Positions 24,213-32,233 of a stretch of DNA of 64,000 nt are shown here, in pieces (the first letter of the stretch is position 1; each line of letters opens with the position of its first letter). The DNA lies in assembly GCF_030287445.1 (NCBI RefSeq), contig NZ_JASVWB010000004.1, forward strand, positions 1,116,001-1,180,000. The letters are read 5' to 3'. Below the pieces are notes generated by a model. That model did not search any database. It worked only from the letters and a program-made list of their open reading frames with translations, and was not told the origin of the DNA. Source of the stretch: Streptomyces sp. ALI-76-A. GTDB taxonomy: Bacteria; Actinomycetota; Actinomycetes; Streptomycetales; Streptomycetaceae. A program made the position numbers and the translations under genes.

Positions 24213-24478
24213 GTGAGTGTTCCGCCCTGGCCCGCGCGCCTGTCCCCGAAGGCCCTGGCCGTCCTGGAGGACCTGCCCGTGCACGCCCGGGAGATGGTCC
24301 GCGACGTCCTGGACGTCGCCGGCCGGGACCCGTGGTCCTTCCCGCCCTTCAACACCCGCGATCCTGAGGGCGAGGGACGTGCGCACCGCCTCGGTCGGGC
24401 AGCTCACCGCCGTGTACTGGATCAACCGCCCAGCCGGACGCCTGTGTGTCGTCGACATTGTCTGGCTCGGCCGACCGG
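24213..24478 (+). pseudogene. RelE-like toxin or related small protein, frameshifted
   Basis: GTG 24213 overlaps the TGA of a preceding short frame (GVDLADLLGPRP), as in antitoxin-toxin pairs. The frame reads ARLSPKALAVLEDLPVHARE, MVRDVLDVAGRDPWSFPPFN, TRDPEGE; after a one-base shift at about 24370 it goes on DVRTASVGQLTAVYWINRPA and GRLCVVDIVWLG. The pattern is that of a RelE/ParE-fold small protein known in Streptomyces. The normal stop after WLG is missing. Function as a toxin is not shown. Confidence 0.45.
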
Positions 24479-24492
24479 CATCGGACATGACG

Positions 24493-24530
24493 CGGCCCGT
24501 CACCGGCATCGTGGTGCCGGTGACGGGCCG
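24493..24530. terminator. Perfect 16-bp stem-loop
   Basis: CGGCCCGTCACCGGCA (24493-24508) pairs perfectly with TGCCGGTGACGGGCCG (24515-24530), 6-base loop. It lies between convergent remnants and can serve both strands. Confidence 0.8.
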
Positions 24531-24546
24531 CTGTGCTTCTGCTCTG

Positions 24547-24870
24547 CTACCAGGGCAGGCGGAACGCGAAGTCCTTGTTGAGGACCGGGACGAGGAACAT
24601 GGCCCACAGCGCCGCGATCATCAGGACGGTGTACGGCTTGTCCGCCCTCATCGCGGTGATCAGTTCGCGCGGTTCCCGGCGCCGGCGGCGGGACTTGGCG
24701 AAGGCCTCCCTCTGTGTCTGGAGCATCTGCGCGGGCAGCTCCTGATACTCGCGCTGCCCTTGCGGATCACGCTGATGGTCTGCTCGCCGACGACCGCACC
24801 ACCTTGCCTGACGGTGAGCAGTTCCTCGGCGTGAGCGCCGGTGGCGACCCAGAAAGCCAGCAGGGTCCGT
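24547..24870 (-). pseudogene. C-terminal fragment of a membrane protein
   Basis: The complement reads LLAFWVATGAHAEELLTVRQ, GGAVVGEQTISVIRKGSA, then after a frameshift at about 24745, YQELPAQMLQTQREAFAKSR, REPRELITAMRADKPYTVLM and IAALWAMFLVPVLNKDFAFR, ending at TAG 24547-24549. The last part has a membrane helix. Family not identified; the 5' part is absent. Confidence 0.45.
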
Positions 24871-25016
24871 CGCGGTTCGAGCGGAGTCCCGCGAAGACCT
24901 CGGGTCGGGTCAACAGGCCTCGAGTTCGAACACGCCCTTGCGGACCGTCGTCTCGCTGACCGCGGCGTCTTCGGAGCAGCGGAGCGATCCGAGGCCCGCT
25001 TACCGGCTGGGGTCGG

Positions 25017-25814
25017 TCATTCGCCGAGGCCCTGGCCGAACCCGCCGTCCACGGGCAGTTCCAGACCGGTGGTGAAGGTGGCCTCGACGGCCAGGTACAG
25101 CGCGGCGGCGGCGATCTCCTCCACAGTGCCTCCTCGGCCCATCGGCGTGGAGGCGTTGCCCTGTTCGATGAACTCGGCGCGCTGCTCGTCGGTCAGCTCG
25201 GCGACGCCCATGGTGGGGGTGAGGATGAAGCCGGGGGCGATCGCGTTGACGCGGATCTTGCGGGGGAGCAGCTCGGCGGCGAGCACCTTGGCGAAGGCGG
25301 CGACGGCCTCCTTCGCTCCGGAGTAGGCGCTGAGACCGGGGAAGATGTGGTCGTTGGAGACGGTGGTGAACACGATCGCGCCGCCCTCGGACACCAGCGG
25401 CGCTAGCCGCTGCACGGTGAAAAAGGCGCCCTTGGCGTTGACGTTGAAGATGCGGTCCCAGGATTCCTCCGTGACCTCTTCGAGCGTCTGGAACTCGGCG
25501 ATGCCCTGGTTGATGAACAGGTAGTCGATGCGGCCGAGGCGGTCGGCGACCTGATCGCCGAGGGCGGCGATGGCGATGGCGTCAGTGGCATCGGAGCGCA
25601 CCGGGTGGGCCAGCGGGGTGTCGAGTGCCGCCTGGGCCTCGGCGAGTCGCTGGTCGCTGCGCCCGGTGTACATCACTTCGGCGCCGCGGTCGGTCAGGGC
25701 TTGGACGATGGCCCGGCCCATGCCGATGGTGCCGCCGGTAACGACAGCCTTTTTACCTGCCAGGGCCTTCGGATCGATGGTTGGAGATTGCTGGGTACTG
25801 TGGTTCGTTGCCAT
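25017..25814 (-). CDS. Short-chain dehydrogenase/reductase
   Basis: A 265-residue classical SDR from ATG 25814 (MATNHSTQQSP); an earlier ATG at 25853 falls inside the operator and is unlikely. KKAVVTGGTIGMGRAIVQAL is the TGxxxGxG NAD(P)-binding site, INQGIAEF takes the place of the NNAG motif, and the catalytic Tyr-Lys pair is in LSAYSGAKEAVAAFAKVLAA. IRVNAIAPGFILTPTMGVAE and TTGLELPVDGGFGQG are usual end blocks. It is divergent from a MerR gene with a dyad between them, so it is probably MerR-controlled. Substrate unknown; such pairs often respond to reactive carbonyl or redox signals (inference). Confidence 0.92.
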   Translation of the reverse strand: MATNHSTQQSPTIDPKALAGKKAVVTGGTIGMGRAIVQALTDRGAEVMYTGRSDQRLAEAQAALDTPLAHPVRSDATDAIAIAALGDQVADRLGRIDYLFINQGIAEFQTLEEVTEESWDRIFNVNAKGAFFTVQRLAPLVSEGGAIVFTTVSNDHIFPGLSAYSGAKEAVAAFAKVLAAELLPRKIRVNAIAPGFILTPTMGVAELTDEQRAEFIEQGNASTPMGRGGTVEEIAAAALYLAVEATFTTGLELPVDGGFGQGLGE

Positions 25815-25820
25815 GACGGT

Positions 25821-25860
25821 TAAGCTAAACCTTGACGTTGATGTCAGAGTCAAACTTCTG
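25821..25860. promoter_or_regulatory. MerR-type operator/promoter between SDR and MerR genes
   Basis: The dyad TTGAC (25832-25836) and GTCAA (25849-25853) is centred in the 59-base divergent gap. Reading toward the SDR gene, TTGACT and TTTAGC are separated by about 19 bases, longer than the 17-base optimum, as expected for MerR-activated promoters. Confidence 0.6.
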
Positions 25861-25873
25861 TGCCGGGAGTCAC

Positions 25874-26257
25874 ATGTTCATCGGCGAACTGTCCAGGCGT
25901 ACCGGCGTCAGCACCAGGAGCCTTCGGTACTACGAGCAACAAGGGTTGCTGCGGCCGCAGCGGCGAGCCAGCGGCTACCGCGAGTTCGACGAGTCCGATG
26001 TGGCCACCGTGCGCCGGGTCCGGATCCTGCTCGCGGCCGGGCTGAATACCGACCTGATCCGGGAGGTGCTGCCCTGCATGGCTGAAGAGGGAGCCATCCT
26101 GGCGCCAACCTGCGAGGAAATGGCCCAGGACCTCAAGCACGAACGCGAGCGCATGAGCCACTCCATCGAACAGCTCCAAGCCGCCCACGCCATGCTCAGC
26201 TCGATCATCCACGCAGGCGAAGCGATCACCGCCCGAGTCGGCCGCAACGGACAGTGA
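25874..26257 (+). CDS. MerR-family transcriptional regulator
   Basis: A 127-residue MerR regulator from ATG 25874: MFIGELSRRTGVSTRSLRYY then EQQGLLRPQRRASGYREFDE is the winged HTH, followed by VATVRRVRILLAAGLNTDLI and a dimerisation coiled coil (KHERERMSHSIEQLQAAHAM). Cys75 (VLPCMAEE) and Cys88 (APTCEEMA) lie around the start of the dimer helix and could sense redox or an electrophile (inference). An upstream in-frame ATG (25832) would overlap the operator. It is divergent from the SDR gene, its likely target. Confidence 0.92.
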   Translation: MFIGELSRRTGVSTRSLRYYEQQGLLRPQRRASGYREFDESDVATVRRVRILLAAGLNTDLIREVLPCMAEEGAILAPTCEEMAQDLKHERERMSHSIEQLQAAHAMLSSIIHAGEAITARVGRNGQ

Positions 26258-26307
26258 CGCGATCTCCGCAGCGGACGCGTCCACAACCTCGCGGGTCAAG
26301 ACAACTA

Positions 26308-26580
26308 GGCAGTTTCGTTTGGATCAGCCGATGGTTGGTCCAGGTGTGCCGTTGACCGACACGCAGTGGGCGCGGATCGAGCCGTTGCTCCCGGACCGGA
26401 CCCCGAAGAGGGGTGGCCGGTGGCGGGAGCACCGTGAGGTGATCGACGCCATCGCCTTCAAGTTCCAGAGCGGAACGCAGCGGATCCACCTTCCGGAGAA
26501 GTACGGGAACTGGCGAGGCGTCTACAACCGGCTGCGGATGTGGCCCGTCGACGGCACATGGGAGCGGGTGTTCACCACGC
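26308..26580 (+). pseudogene. IS5-family transposase, left copy, truncated
   Basis: Begins with the terminal sequence GGCAGTTTCGTTTGGATCAG, identical to that of the second copy at 29810. The ORF reads MDQPMVGPGVPLTDTQWARI, EPLLPDRTPKRGGRWREHRE, VIDAIAFKFQSGTQRIHLPE, KYGNWRGVYNRLRMWPVDGT. This is the DUF4096 half. Similarity to the other copy ends at VFTT (about 26580); the DDE half is missing. Confidence 0.8.
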
Positions 26581-26650
26581 GTGAGGCCTGTCGGGTCAGG
26601 CCCGCGAGTCACCAGCACCGGCCGGGGCAGCTACGCCGGAGTCGAGCGTG

Positions 26651-28216
26651 TCACAGGCTGCAACGGGCGTCGGTGGGCGGGGTTTCGAGGTCGAGGAGGT
26701 ATTTGTTGACCGCGTCGTCGACGCACTTGCTGCCGCCGAGGAGGTAGGCGCCGTGCTGCTTGCCGTCGACTGTGAGCAGGCTTCCGCCGAGGGCTCGCGC
26801 CATCGCGATGCCGCCCTCGTGCGGCGTCGCAGGATCGCCGGTGACCGATACGACGAGCGTCTCGGGGATGCCTTCGATATCGGTGAGCCAGGGCTCGTCG
26901 CGTGTCGGCGGCGCCGGCCACGCCTCGCATTCGCTGTGGTGAGTGCCTGCCGTGAACACGTCGATGTCGAACATCGGGGCGGCCTCCCCGATCTTGCGTG
27001 CGAGCGCGGTCTGTTCCTCCGGCGTCGGACGGGGTGAGTCCATGCAGCGCACAGCGATGTTCGTGTCGAAGTCGTGGCCGTAGGCGCCGTCCGCTGTGCG
27101 GGCGTAGAAGGCGTCGCGCAGGGCGAGCATCTGATCGGCGTTGCCCGCTTGGAGCGCGGTCAGGGCGGAGATGACGTTGGGCCATTTCGCTTCGGAGTAC
27201 AGTCCGCCGCTGATGCCGAGGTAGACGTCCCAGACGCTCAGGTCCCGGCCGCCGGTGGTCGGTGCTGGTGTCTCGACGAGCGGCTGGACGATCTCGTGCA
27301 GGCGGTCGTTCGCAGCCGCGGGGTCGGGGCCGAGAACGCAGTCGGGCGATTCTGCGCAGAGTGCGGCGAGGTCGTCGAACCGTGCCTGCAGTCCGGTGAA
27401 GGAGGAGAGGCGGAACTCGCTCGCCGTCAGGTCCGGCGAGACGGCTCCGTCGAGCACGATCGCGCGGACCTTTTCGGGGTAGGCCGCGGCGTACATGGCT
27501 CCGAGCTCGGAGCCGTAGCTGTAGCCGAGGTAGGTCAGCTGGTCGTCACCGAGTACCTGTCGCATGATGTCCATGTCGCGCACGACGTTGGTGGACCCGG
27601 CGTTCACGAGGTTCGCGATGCCGCCAGAGCCGTCCGCGCAGCGCTCTGCGAGTTCGGTCGCCTCCTTGGTGCTCGGGATGTCGTGCACCGCGCCGAACCG
27701 GGTTGCGTCGCCTGCGTCGTACTCCTCGTCGGTGTAGCAGTCGAGGGCCGGAGTCGACGACCGGACCCCGCGAGGATCGAAGCCGACGATGTCGAAACGT
27801 TCGGCGACGGGACTCACCTGCCACTGTGGCAGGGTGGACGCGACGAAGCTGGTGCCGGATCCTCCGGGTCCGCCCGGGTTGAGCAGCAGTGAGCCCTCGG
27901 CGTCGCCCGCAGCGGGGAGGCGCGTGAGCGCGATGTGCGCCTTCTTGCCCTCCGGCTTGTCGTAGTCGAGCGGGACCTCGACCGAGGCGCACTGGAGCGC
28001 CGGGTTCGCGAACAGCTCGGCGTCCGCCTTGCTCGTCGCGGTGTCCTTGCACCCGACCCAGTTGAGCTCTTGCTCAAGGTAGGCGCCGAGGTCCGCGGTC
28101 GTGCCGGAGCCCGGTGGAGGAGCGGCGGGCGCGCATCCGGCGAGCAGGAGGAGGAAAGTCGTAGCGGCCGCGCCGAGCACGGTTTGGCGGTGTCGGGATC
28201 GAGGGTCTGAGCGCAT
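26651..28216 (-). CDS. Lipoprotein tripeptidyl-aminopeptidase-like hydrolase
   Basis: A 521-residue exported alpha/beta hydrolase from ATG 28216, with AGGAG upstream. The lipobox LLLLAGC at about residues 22-28 marks a lipoprotein. LLLNPGGPGGSGTSF is the oxyanion loop, the nucleophile is in TYLGYSYGSELGAMYAAAYP, the acid is in VVSVTGDPATPHEGG and the His in DGKQHGAYLLGGSKCVDDAV. The TAP-like C-terminal domain is present. It releases peptides or esters at the cell surface by family. It lies in a cargo module between two IS5 remnants. The style of this module (with MNDRHDPWTG.. and the TetR gene) looks more like Micrococcales than Streptomyces, which is an impression only. Confidence 0.9.
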   Translation of the reverse strand: MRSDPRSRHRQTVLGAAATTFLLLLAGCAPAAPPPGSGTTADLGAYLEQELNWVGCKDTATSKADAELFANPALQCASVEVPLDYDKPEGKKAHIALTRLPAAGDAEGSLLLNPGGPGGSGTSFVASTLPQWQVSPVAERFDIVGFDPRGVRSSTPALDCYTDEEYDAGDATRFGAVHDIPSTKEATELAERCADGSGGIANLVNAGSTNVVRDMDIMRQVLGDDQLTYLGYSYGSELGAMYAAAYPEKVRAIVLDGAVSPDLTASEFRLSSFTGLQARFDDLAALCAESPDCVLGPDPAAANDRLHEIVQPLVETPAPTTGGRDLSVWDVYLGISGGLYSEAKWPNVISALTALQAGNADQMLALRDAFYARTADGAYGHDFDTNIAVRCMDSPRPTPEEQTALARKIGEAAPMFDIDVFTAGTHHSECEAWPAPPTRDEPWLTDIEGIPETLVVSVTGDPATPHEGGIAMARALGGSLLTVDGKQHGAYLLGGSKCVDDAVNKYLLDLETPPTDARCSL

Positions 28217-28338
28217 GCGTTTCTCCTGCGTCGAGCCGCGGTCGTGCGCCAGGGCGCGGCGGTGGTTGACGGACTCTTCTCGGTCGGGGCGCTGAGGTAC
28301 CCGATAGCGGGGGCAACGTGACCGGTCGGTGCGGGGTG

Positions 28339-29036
28339 TCAGCTCTCGATCCCGTCGGTCTCGGCGTCCAGGAGCCGGTGATGGCGGAAGGTGAGGGCTC
28401 GTTCGATCCCTGCGAGGCCGGCCGTGATGGTGAGAACCGTGTTCGCCCATGCCGGCAGGTCGCTGGGCGAGAGGAACGGGGGGAATCGATCAGCCCAGAG
28501 TGGCTGGTGGGTGACGAGGTCGAGCAGCTGCGGGGCGAGGAGCAGCAGATTCGTCATCAGCACGATGACGGCGCAGGCGGCGAGGGCGCGCCCGACTCCG
28601 GGGTGCCGGCGGGAGAGCTGGGCGCGCCAGTGCTCGGGCGTTCCCGGCGCGGGATCGAGACGCCGCTGGCTGCCGTCCGCCCTGATCAGGTGGATCCGCC
28701 GCATGCCGTACCTGCTCGAGGCGACCTCGATGCGGTCCGGTCCGAGCGGGAACCGGACCGCATGTCGGAGGTCTGCACGTGCCGGTCGTCCCAGTAGAGC
28801 GAGGCCCGGCCCGACAGGTGATCGACATCGACCGTTGCCGTCGACGCATCGGGAAGGCGCATCGCGAACCGTGTGCGCTGCAATGAGAGGGAGGGGCGGA
28901 ACGGTGGCAATGGCGCGCCCGGCTCCGGGGCGGGCTTCGACCACGCCCCCGCATCGCCGTCGAGGCACTTGAACCCGTCGAAGCCGTAAGGATCCTCCCG
29001 CGCCGCACCGGTCCAGGGATCGTGCCGGTCGTTCAT
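28339..29036 (-). pseudogene. Two-helix membrane protein, one frameshift
   Basis: From ATG 29036: MNDRHDPWTGAAREDPYGFD, AGAWSKPAPEPGAPLPPFRP, LSLQRTRFAMRLPDASTATV, ASLYWDDRHVQTSDMR. A single-base shift at about 28765 moves the reading to RFPLGPDRIEVASSRYGMRR, IHLIRADGSQRRLDPAPGTP, ALAACAVIVLMTNLLLLAPQ (membrane helix) and LPAWANTVLTITAGLAGIER (second helix). Family unknown. It is divergent from the TetR gene across a perfect operator, so it is the likely regulated gene, with the peptidase 123 bases downstream. A sequencing error is possible. Confidence 0.65.
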
Positions 29037-29090
29037 GTCTCCCCTGTCCGGGGTCGTGGCCGGGCAGAGCACCGCCACGACGCCCTTCTA

Positions 29091-29124
29091 GCATGCCCGT
29101 GCTAGCAAAGTAGCACGGGCATGC
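29091..29124. promoter_or_regulatory. Perfect 14-bp-arm TetR operator
   Basis: GCATGCCCGTGCTA (29091-29104) and TAGCACGGGCATGC (29111-29124) are exact inverted repeats with a 6-base spacer (GCAAAG). The site lies 22 bases before the TetR start and 54 bases before the divergent membrane gene, so it should repress both. Confidence 0.85.
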
Positions 29125-29146
29125 CAAAAACGACTAGGATGGGGTC

Positions 29147-29809
29147 ATGCCCAAGAGAGCCAACCCGGATATCCGCCGAGAGCAGGTCGCCGACGCCGTG
29201 ATCGAGGAGATCGCCGCGCACGGGATCCGCTCGGTGACCCTCGCCCGGATCTCCGCACGCACCGGCCTGGCCATCGGGAGCATCCGGCACTACTTCGGCG
29301 ACACCGTCCGCGAGGTCATGCGCTTCACACTGGACGTTCTCCTGCAGCGCGCCGCGCGCCGCGCCGCGACGATGTCCGACGACCCGGTCGCACGGATCGT
29401 GGATGTGATCGCATTCGCCGCTCCGACCACTGAGCAGGAGCGCCGGGAGAACATCGCTCTCGTCGAATACCGTGTCCTGGCCCGCACGGACGCGGAACTC
29501 GCGGCCGACGTCGCGGCTACTTCCCTCGCGGGCGCAGAGGTGTTCCTCTCGTTGCTGCGCGATGCGCTGGCCGACCGCTCGGTCGACGAGGAGGCGCTCC
29601 ACCGTGAGGCGCTCCTGCTGTTCGCCCTGGTCGAGGGCTTCTCGTTCAGTTCGGCGCTGTTCTCCGCCCCGTTGCGCGAGGCAGATGTCCGTGCAATCGT
29701 GACCGCGGCCCTGCAACGCCTGCGCGACGCCTTTCCGCCTTCATCGGAGGCCGTCGAGGGAGCGGCTGGAACTCCTGAGGCCACCGAGGAGTCACGGAGC
29801 CACCGCTAA
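29147..29809 (+). CDS. TetR-family repressor
   Basis: A 220-residue regulator from ATG 29147. The HTH is at residues ~8-55: IRREQVADAVIEEIAAHGIR then SVTLARISARTGLAIGSIRH and YFGDTVREVMRFTLDVLLQR. The C-terminal ligand domain is all-helical (LVEYRVLARTDAELAADVAA; ALLLFALVEGFSFSSALFSA). It should bind the perfect dyad at 29091-29124 and control itself and the divergent membrane gene. The stop TAA at 29807-29809 is right at the IS5 border (29810), so the last residues (EESRSHR) may have been altered by the insertion. Ligand unknown; TetR regulators of lipoprotein peptidases are not familiar to me. Confidence 0.92.
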   Translation: MPKRANPDIRREQVADAVIEEIAAHGIRSVTLARISARTGLAIGSIRHYFGDTVREVMRFTLDVLLQRAARRAATMSDDPVARIVDVIAFAAPTTEQERRENIALVEYRVLARTDAELAADVAATSLAGAEVFLSLLRDALADRSVDEEALHREALLLFALVEGFSFSSALFSAPLREADVRAIVTAALQRLRDAFPPSSEAVEGAAGTPEATEESRSHR

Positions 29810-30680
29810 GCAGTTTCGTTTGGATCAGTTGGTCGTTGGTCCGGGTGTGCCATTGACTGATGCGCGGTGGGCGCGGATTGAGCCCTTACTCCCGGACCGC
29901 ACGCCGAAGCGGGGTGGCCGCTGACGGGACCATCGTGAGGTGATCGACGCAATCGCCTACAAGTTCCAGACCGGCACGCAGTGGGTCCACCTGCCGAAGA
30001 AGTACGGCAACTGGCGGGGCGTCTACAACCGGCTGCGGATGTGGGCTGTCAACGGCACTTGGGAGCGGGTGTTCACCGCTCTGGTGGCCCAGGCCGACGC
30101 GGGCGAGGACCTCAACTGGGCCGTCTCGGTGGACTCAACGATCGTGCGGGCCCACCAGCACGCGGCCGGGACCCGCAAAAAGGGGCCCCGGCCGGCGAAC
30201 CCGACGACCATGCCATCGGCCGCTCCCGCGGCGGGCTGACCACGAAGATCCACCTCGCGGCCGATGCCCGCTGCCGGCCTCTGGCGTTCATTCGCACCGC
30301 AGGCCAGGCGGGTGACGTACCCGCCTTCACCGACGTCATGGCCCGCCTGCGCGTTCCCCGTCGGCGAGGACGGCCTCGCACCAGGCCGGACCTGGTCCTG
30401 GCCGACAAGGCGTCTCCTCCCGCGCGATCCGCGAGCACCTGCGCAAGCGCGGCATCCGAGCAGTGATCCCTGTTCCTGCTGACCAGCGCACGCACCGGCT
30501 ACGTCGGGGCAGCAGGGGCGGCAGGCCACCGGCCTTCGACCGTGAGACCTACAAGCAGCGCAACACCGTCGAGCGGTGCATCAACCGCCTCAAGCAGTGG
30601 CGTGGCATCGCCACCCGCTACGCGAAGACCGCCACCATCTACCTGGCCGGACTCCACATCGCGGGCATCTTCCTCGGAGG
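29810..30680 (+). pseudogene. IS5-family transposase, right copy, nonsense and frameshifts
   Basis: Same left end as 26308. The ORF reads VVGPGVPLTDARWARIEPLL, PKRGGR-stop-RDHREVIDA: the Trp of the other copy (TGG) is TGA at 29922-29924. It continues AIAYKFQTGTQWVHLPKKYG, WAVSVDSTIVRAHQHAAGTR (first Asp), then in another frame GRSRGGLTTKIHLAADARCR, RPDLVLADKA (second Asp), and after a further shift SRAIREHLRKRGIRAVIPV, YKQRNTVERCINRLKQWRGI (Glu), ATRYAKTATIYLAGLHIAGI. The 3' end merges at about 30680 with unrelated fragments. Dead. Confidence 0.85.
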
Positions 30681-30683
30681 AGC

Positions 30684-30768
30684 GGGACCTCAAGCTGGGT
30701 GCCTGGATCGGGAACCAGCGGAGCAGGGCCGCGAGGCTGTCGCCGGAACGGGTGGAGCATCTCTCCAC
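30684..30768 (+). pseudogene. Helicase-associated (HA) domain fragment
   Basis: ERDLKLGAWIGNQRSRAARL then SPERVEHLSTI matches the repeated HA domains found at the C-terminus of large Streptomyces helicases (LG.WI.NQR...LS.ER...L). About 28 residues, joined on both sides to transposase fragments. Confidence 0.5.
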
Positions 30769-30770
30769 CA

Positions 30771-31000
30771 TCGACGGTTTCTGTCCGCGTTCAGCGGCAT
30801 CTCGCCCCACTTCCGGCCCCGCCGCCATCTGATGCCCGCACACCACTATCGCGCCGAGATGACCGTCCGCTTCGCAATCTGGGAGCAGATCACCGGCGTC
30901 GCCGGCCCCGCCGTCACGGCCTGACCTCAGCCCGGAACCGGGCTCCACCACGCCACGACGTGCCATCAGAAACCTGCCCACCCAACAACGTGACAGCGCC
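30771..31000 (+). pseudogene. IS6-family transposase C-terminus and right end
   Basis: FLSAFSGISPHFRPRRHLMP, AHHYRAEMTVRFAIWEQITG, ending TGA 30922-30924. The same C-terminus is at 52115-52270. The non-coding tail through CCCAACAACGTGACAGCGCC (30981-31000) also occurs at 52327-52346, so it is the right end of the IS. Confidence 0.75.
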
Positions 31001-31256
31001 CGAGCCGGCCTTCCTCCCACACGATCAGCTCGCCATCCAGCGCGGTCGCATCCGGCAGCTGCACGGCCCCGCCCACCACCTCCGGAATGACGGCGCCATC
31101 TCCGTGGCGAGCCTGGAGCGCAGCGTCACGTGGCCAGCGTCGAGAGAGACCAGCGCCCGGAACCCGTCCCACTTCGGCTCACCCGCCCACCCCGGCAGCA
31201 GCACCGGAAGGGGCACAGGAGCGGCGAGCATCGGTTCCGGCAGCGTCCACGTCACG
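31001..31256 (-). pseudogene. ATP-dependent DNA ligase, N-terminal fragment
   Basis: The complement reads TWTLPEPMLAAPVPLPVLLP, GWAGEPKWDGFRALVSLDAG, then in another frame VVGGAVQLPDATALDGELIV and WEEGRLG. The motif I lysine is intact (EPKWDGFR), unlike the copy at 20560-21520. It is cut at about 31001 by the IS6 end. Start GTG at 31256. Confidence 0.7.
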
Positions 31257-31462
31257 GCCCCATACCTTTCACACAGACCGTCCTCCGCACCCCAGCGGCA
31301 CGGAGCGCGCCCGACCTGGGACCGACCCTGGGCTGACTCGCCTGCCGCCTGCTGGCGTGCCGCTATGCGCGGAGACAAGTCCTGTGGGACGCCTGGCGTT
31401 TGGCGGATGTCCGCGTACTCGTCCGAGTGCACCACCGAGTACGGAGTTATGTGCACCAGTGC

Positions 31463-32233
31463 TCAGGCCACGTCAGTGTCCCGCTCGATGGCCTGGAGGC
31501 GGTTCTTGAGCCGGTAGCTGTTGCCGTTGATCGGGACGACCTCGCAGTGGTGCAGGAGGCGGTCGAGGATCGCGGTGGCCAGGACCTCGTCGCCGAAGAC
31601 CTGGCCCCACTCGCCGAAGGTCTTGTTCGAGGTCAGGATGATCGAGCCCTTCTCGTAACGCTTCGAGATGACCTGGAAGACCAGGTTCGCCTCGGCCCGT
31701 TCCAGGGGTTGGTAGCCCACTTCGTCGACCACGAGGACGGCGGGGCGGAGGTAGCTGGTGAGCTTGCTCATCAACCGCCCCTGATCCTCGGCGGCCTTGA
31801 GGTGACGGACCATGTCGTCGAGGCTGGTGAAGTAGATCGAGTAGCCCGCCCGACAAGCTGCGACGGCCAGCGCGACAGCGATGTGTGTCTTGCCGACCCC
31901 GGGCGGCCCGAGCAGGGCGACGTTGGCCTTGTCCTCGACGAAGGAAAGGGTGGCCAGGTCTTTGACCTTGCGCGGGTCGAGCTCGGGCTGGAAGGAGAAG
32001 TCGTAGTCCTCGAGCGTCTTGTGGTGTGGCAGCTTCGACAGCCGCAGGCCGTTGCGGAAGCGGCGGTCGTCACGGACCGCGAGTTCCTCTGCCAGAACCA
32101 GGTCGATCAGATCGAGATAGCCCATCTTGGCCTCGTCCGCCCGCTGGATGTACTGGTTCAGGGCTTCGGCCAGGTGCGGCAAGCCGAGCTTGACGGCCGT
32201 GGCGCGGATGCGATTGCTGGTCAGCTCGCTCAA
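31463..32233 (-). CDS. istB: IstB-like ATPase of IS21
   Basis: A 256-residue AAA+ helper ATPase for IS21 transposition. Walker A: ALLGPPGVGKTHIAVALAVA at about residue 105; Walker B: AVLVVDEVGYQPLERAEANL at about 168; sensor region ISKRYEKGSIILTSNKTFGE. The C-terminus (VFGDEVLATAILDRLLHHCE) is the usual IstB tail. The ATG overlaps the end of istA by four bases, so the two are translationally coupled. Complete. Confidence 0.95.
   Translation of the reverse strand: MSELTSNRIRATAVKLGLPHLAEALNQYIQRADEAKMGYLDLIDLVLAEELAVRDDRRFRNGLRLSKLPHHKTLEDYDFSFQPELDPRKVKDLATLSFVEDKANVALLGPPGVGKTHIAVALAVAACRAGYSIYFTSLDDMVRHLKAAEDQGRLMSKLTSYLRPAVLVVDEVGYQPLERAEANLVFQVISKRYEKGSIILTSNKTFGEWGQVFGDEVLATAILDRLLHHCEVVPINGNSYRLKNRLQAIERDTDVA

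Noticed and set aside
24534..24960. Plus-strand ORFs in this stretch
   Set aside because: The minus strand gives a coherent membrane-protein tail, so these are shadows.
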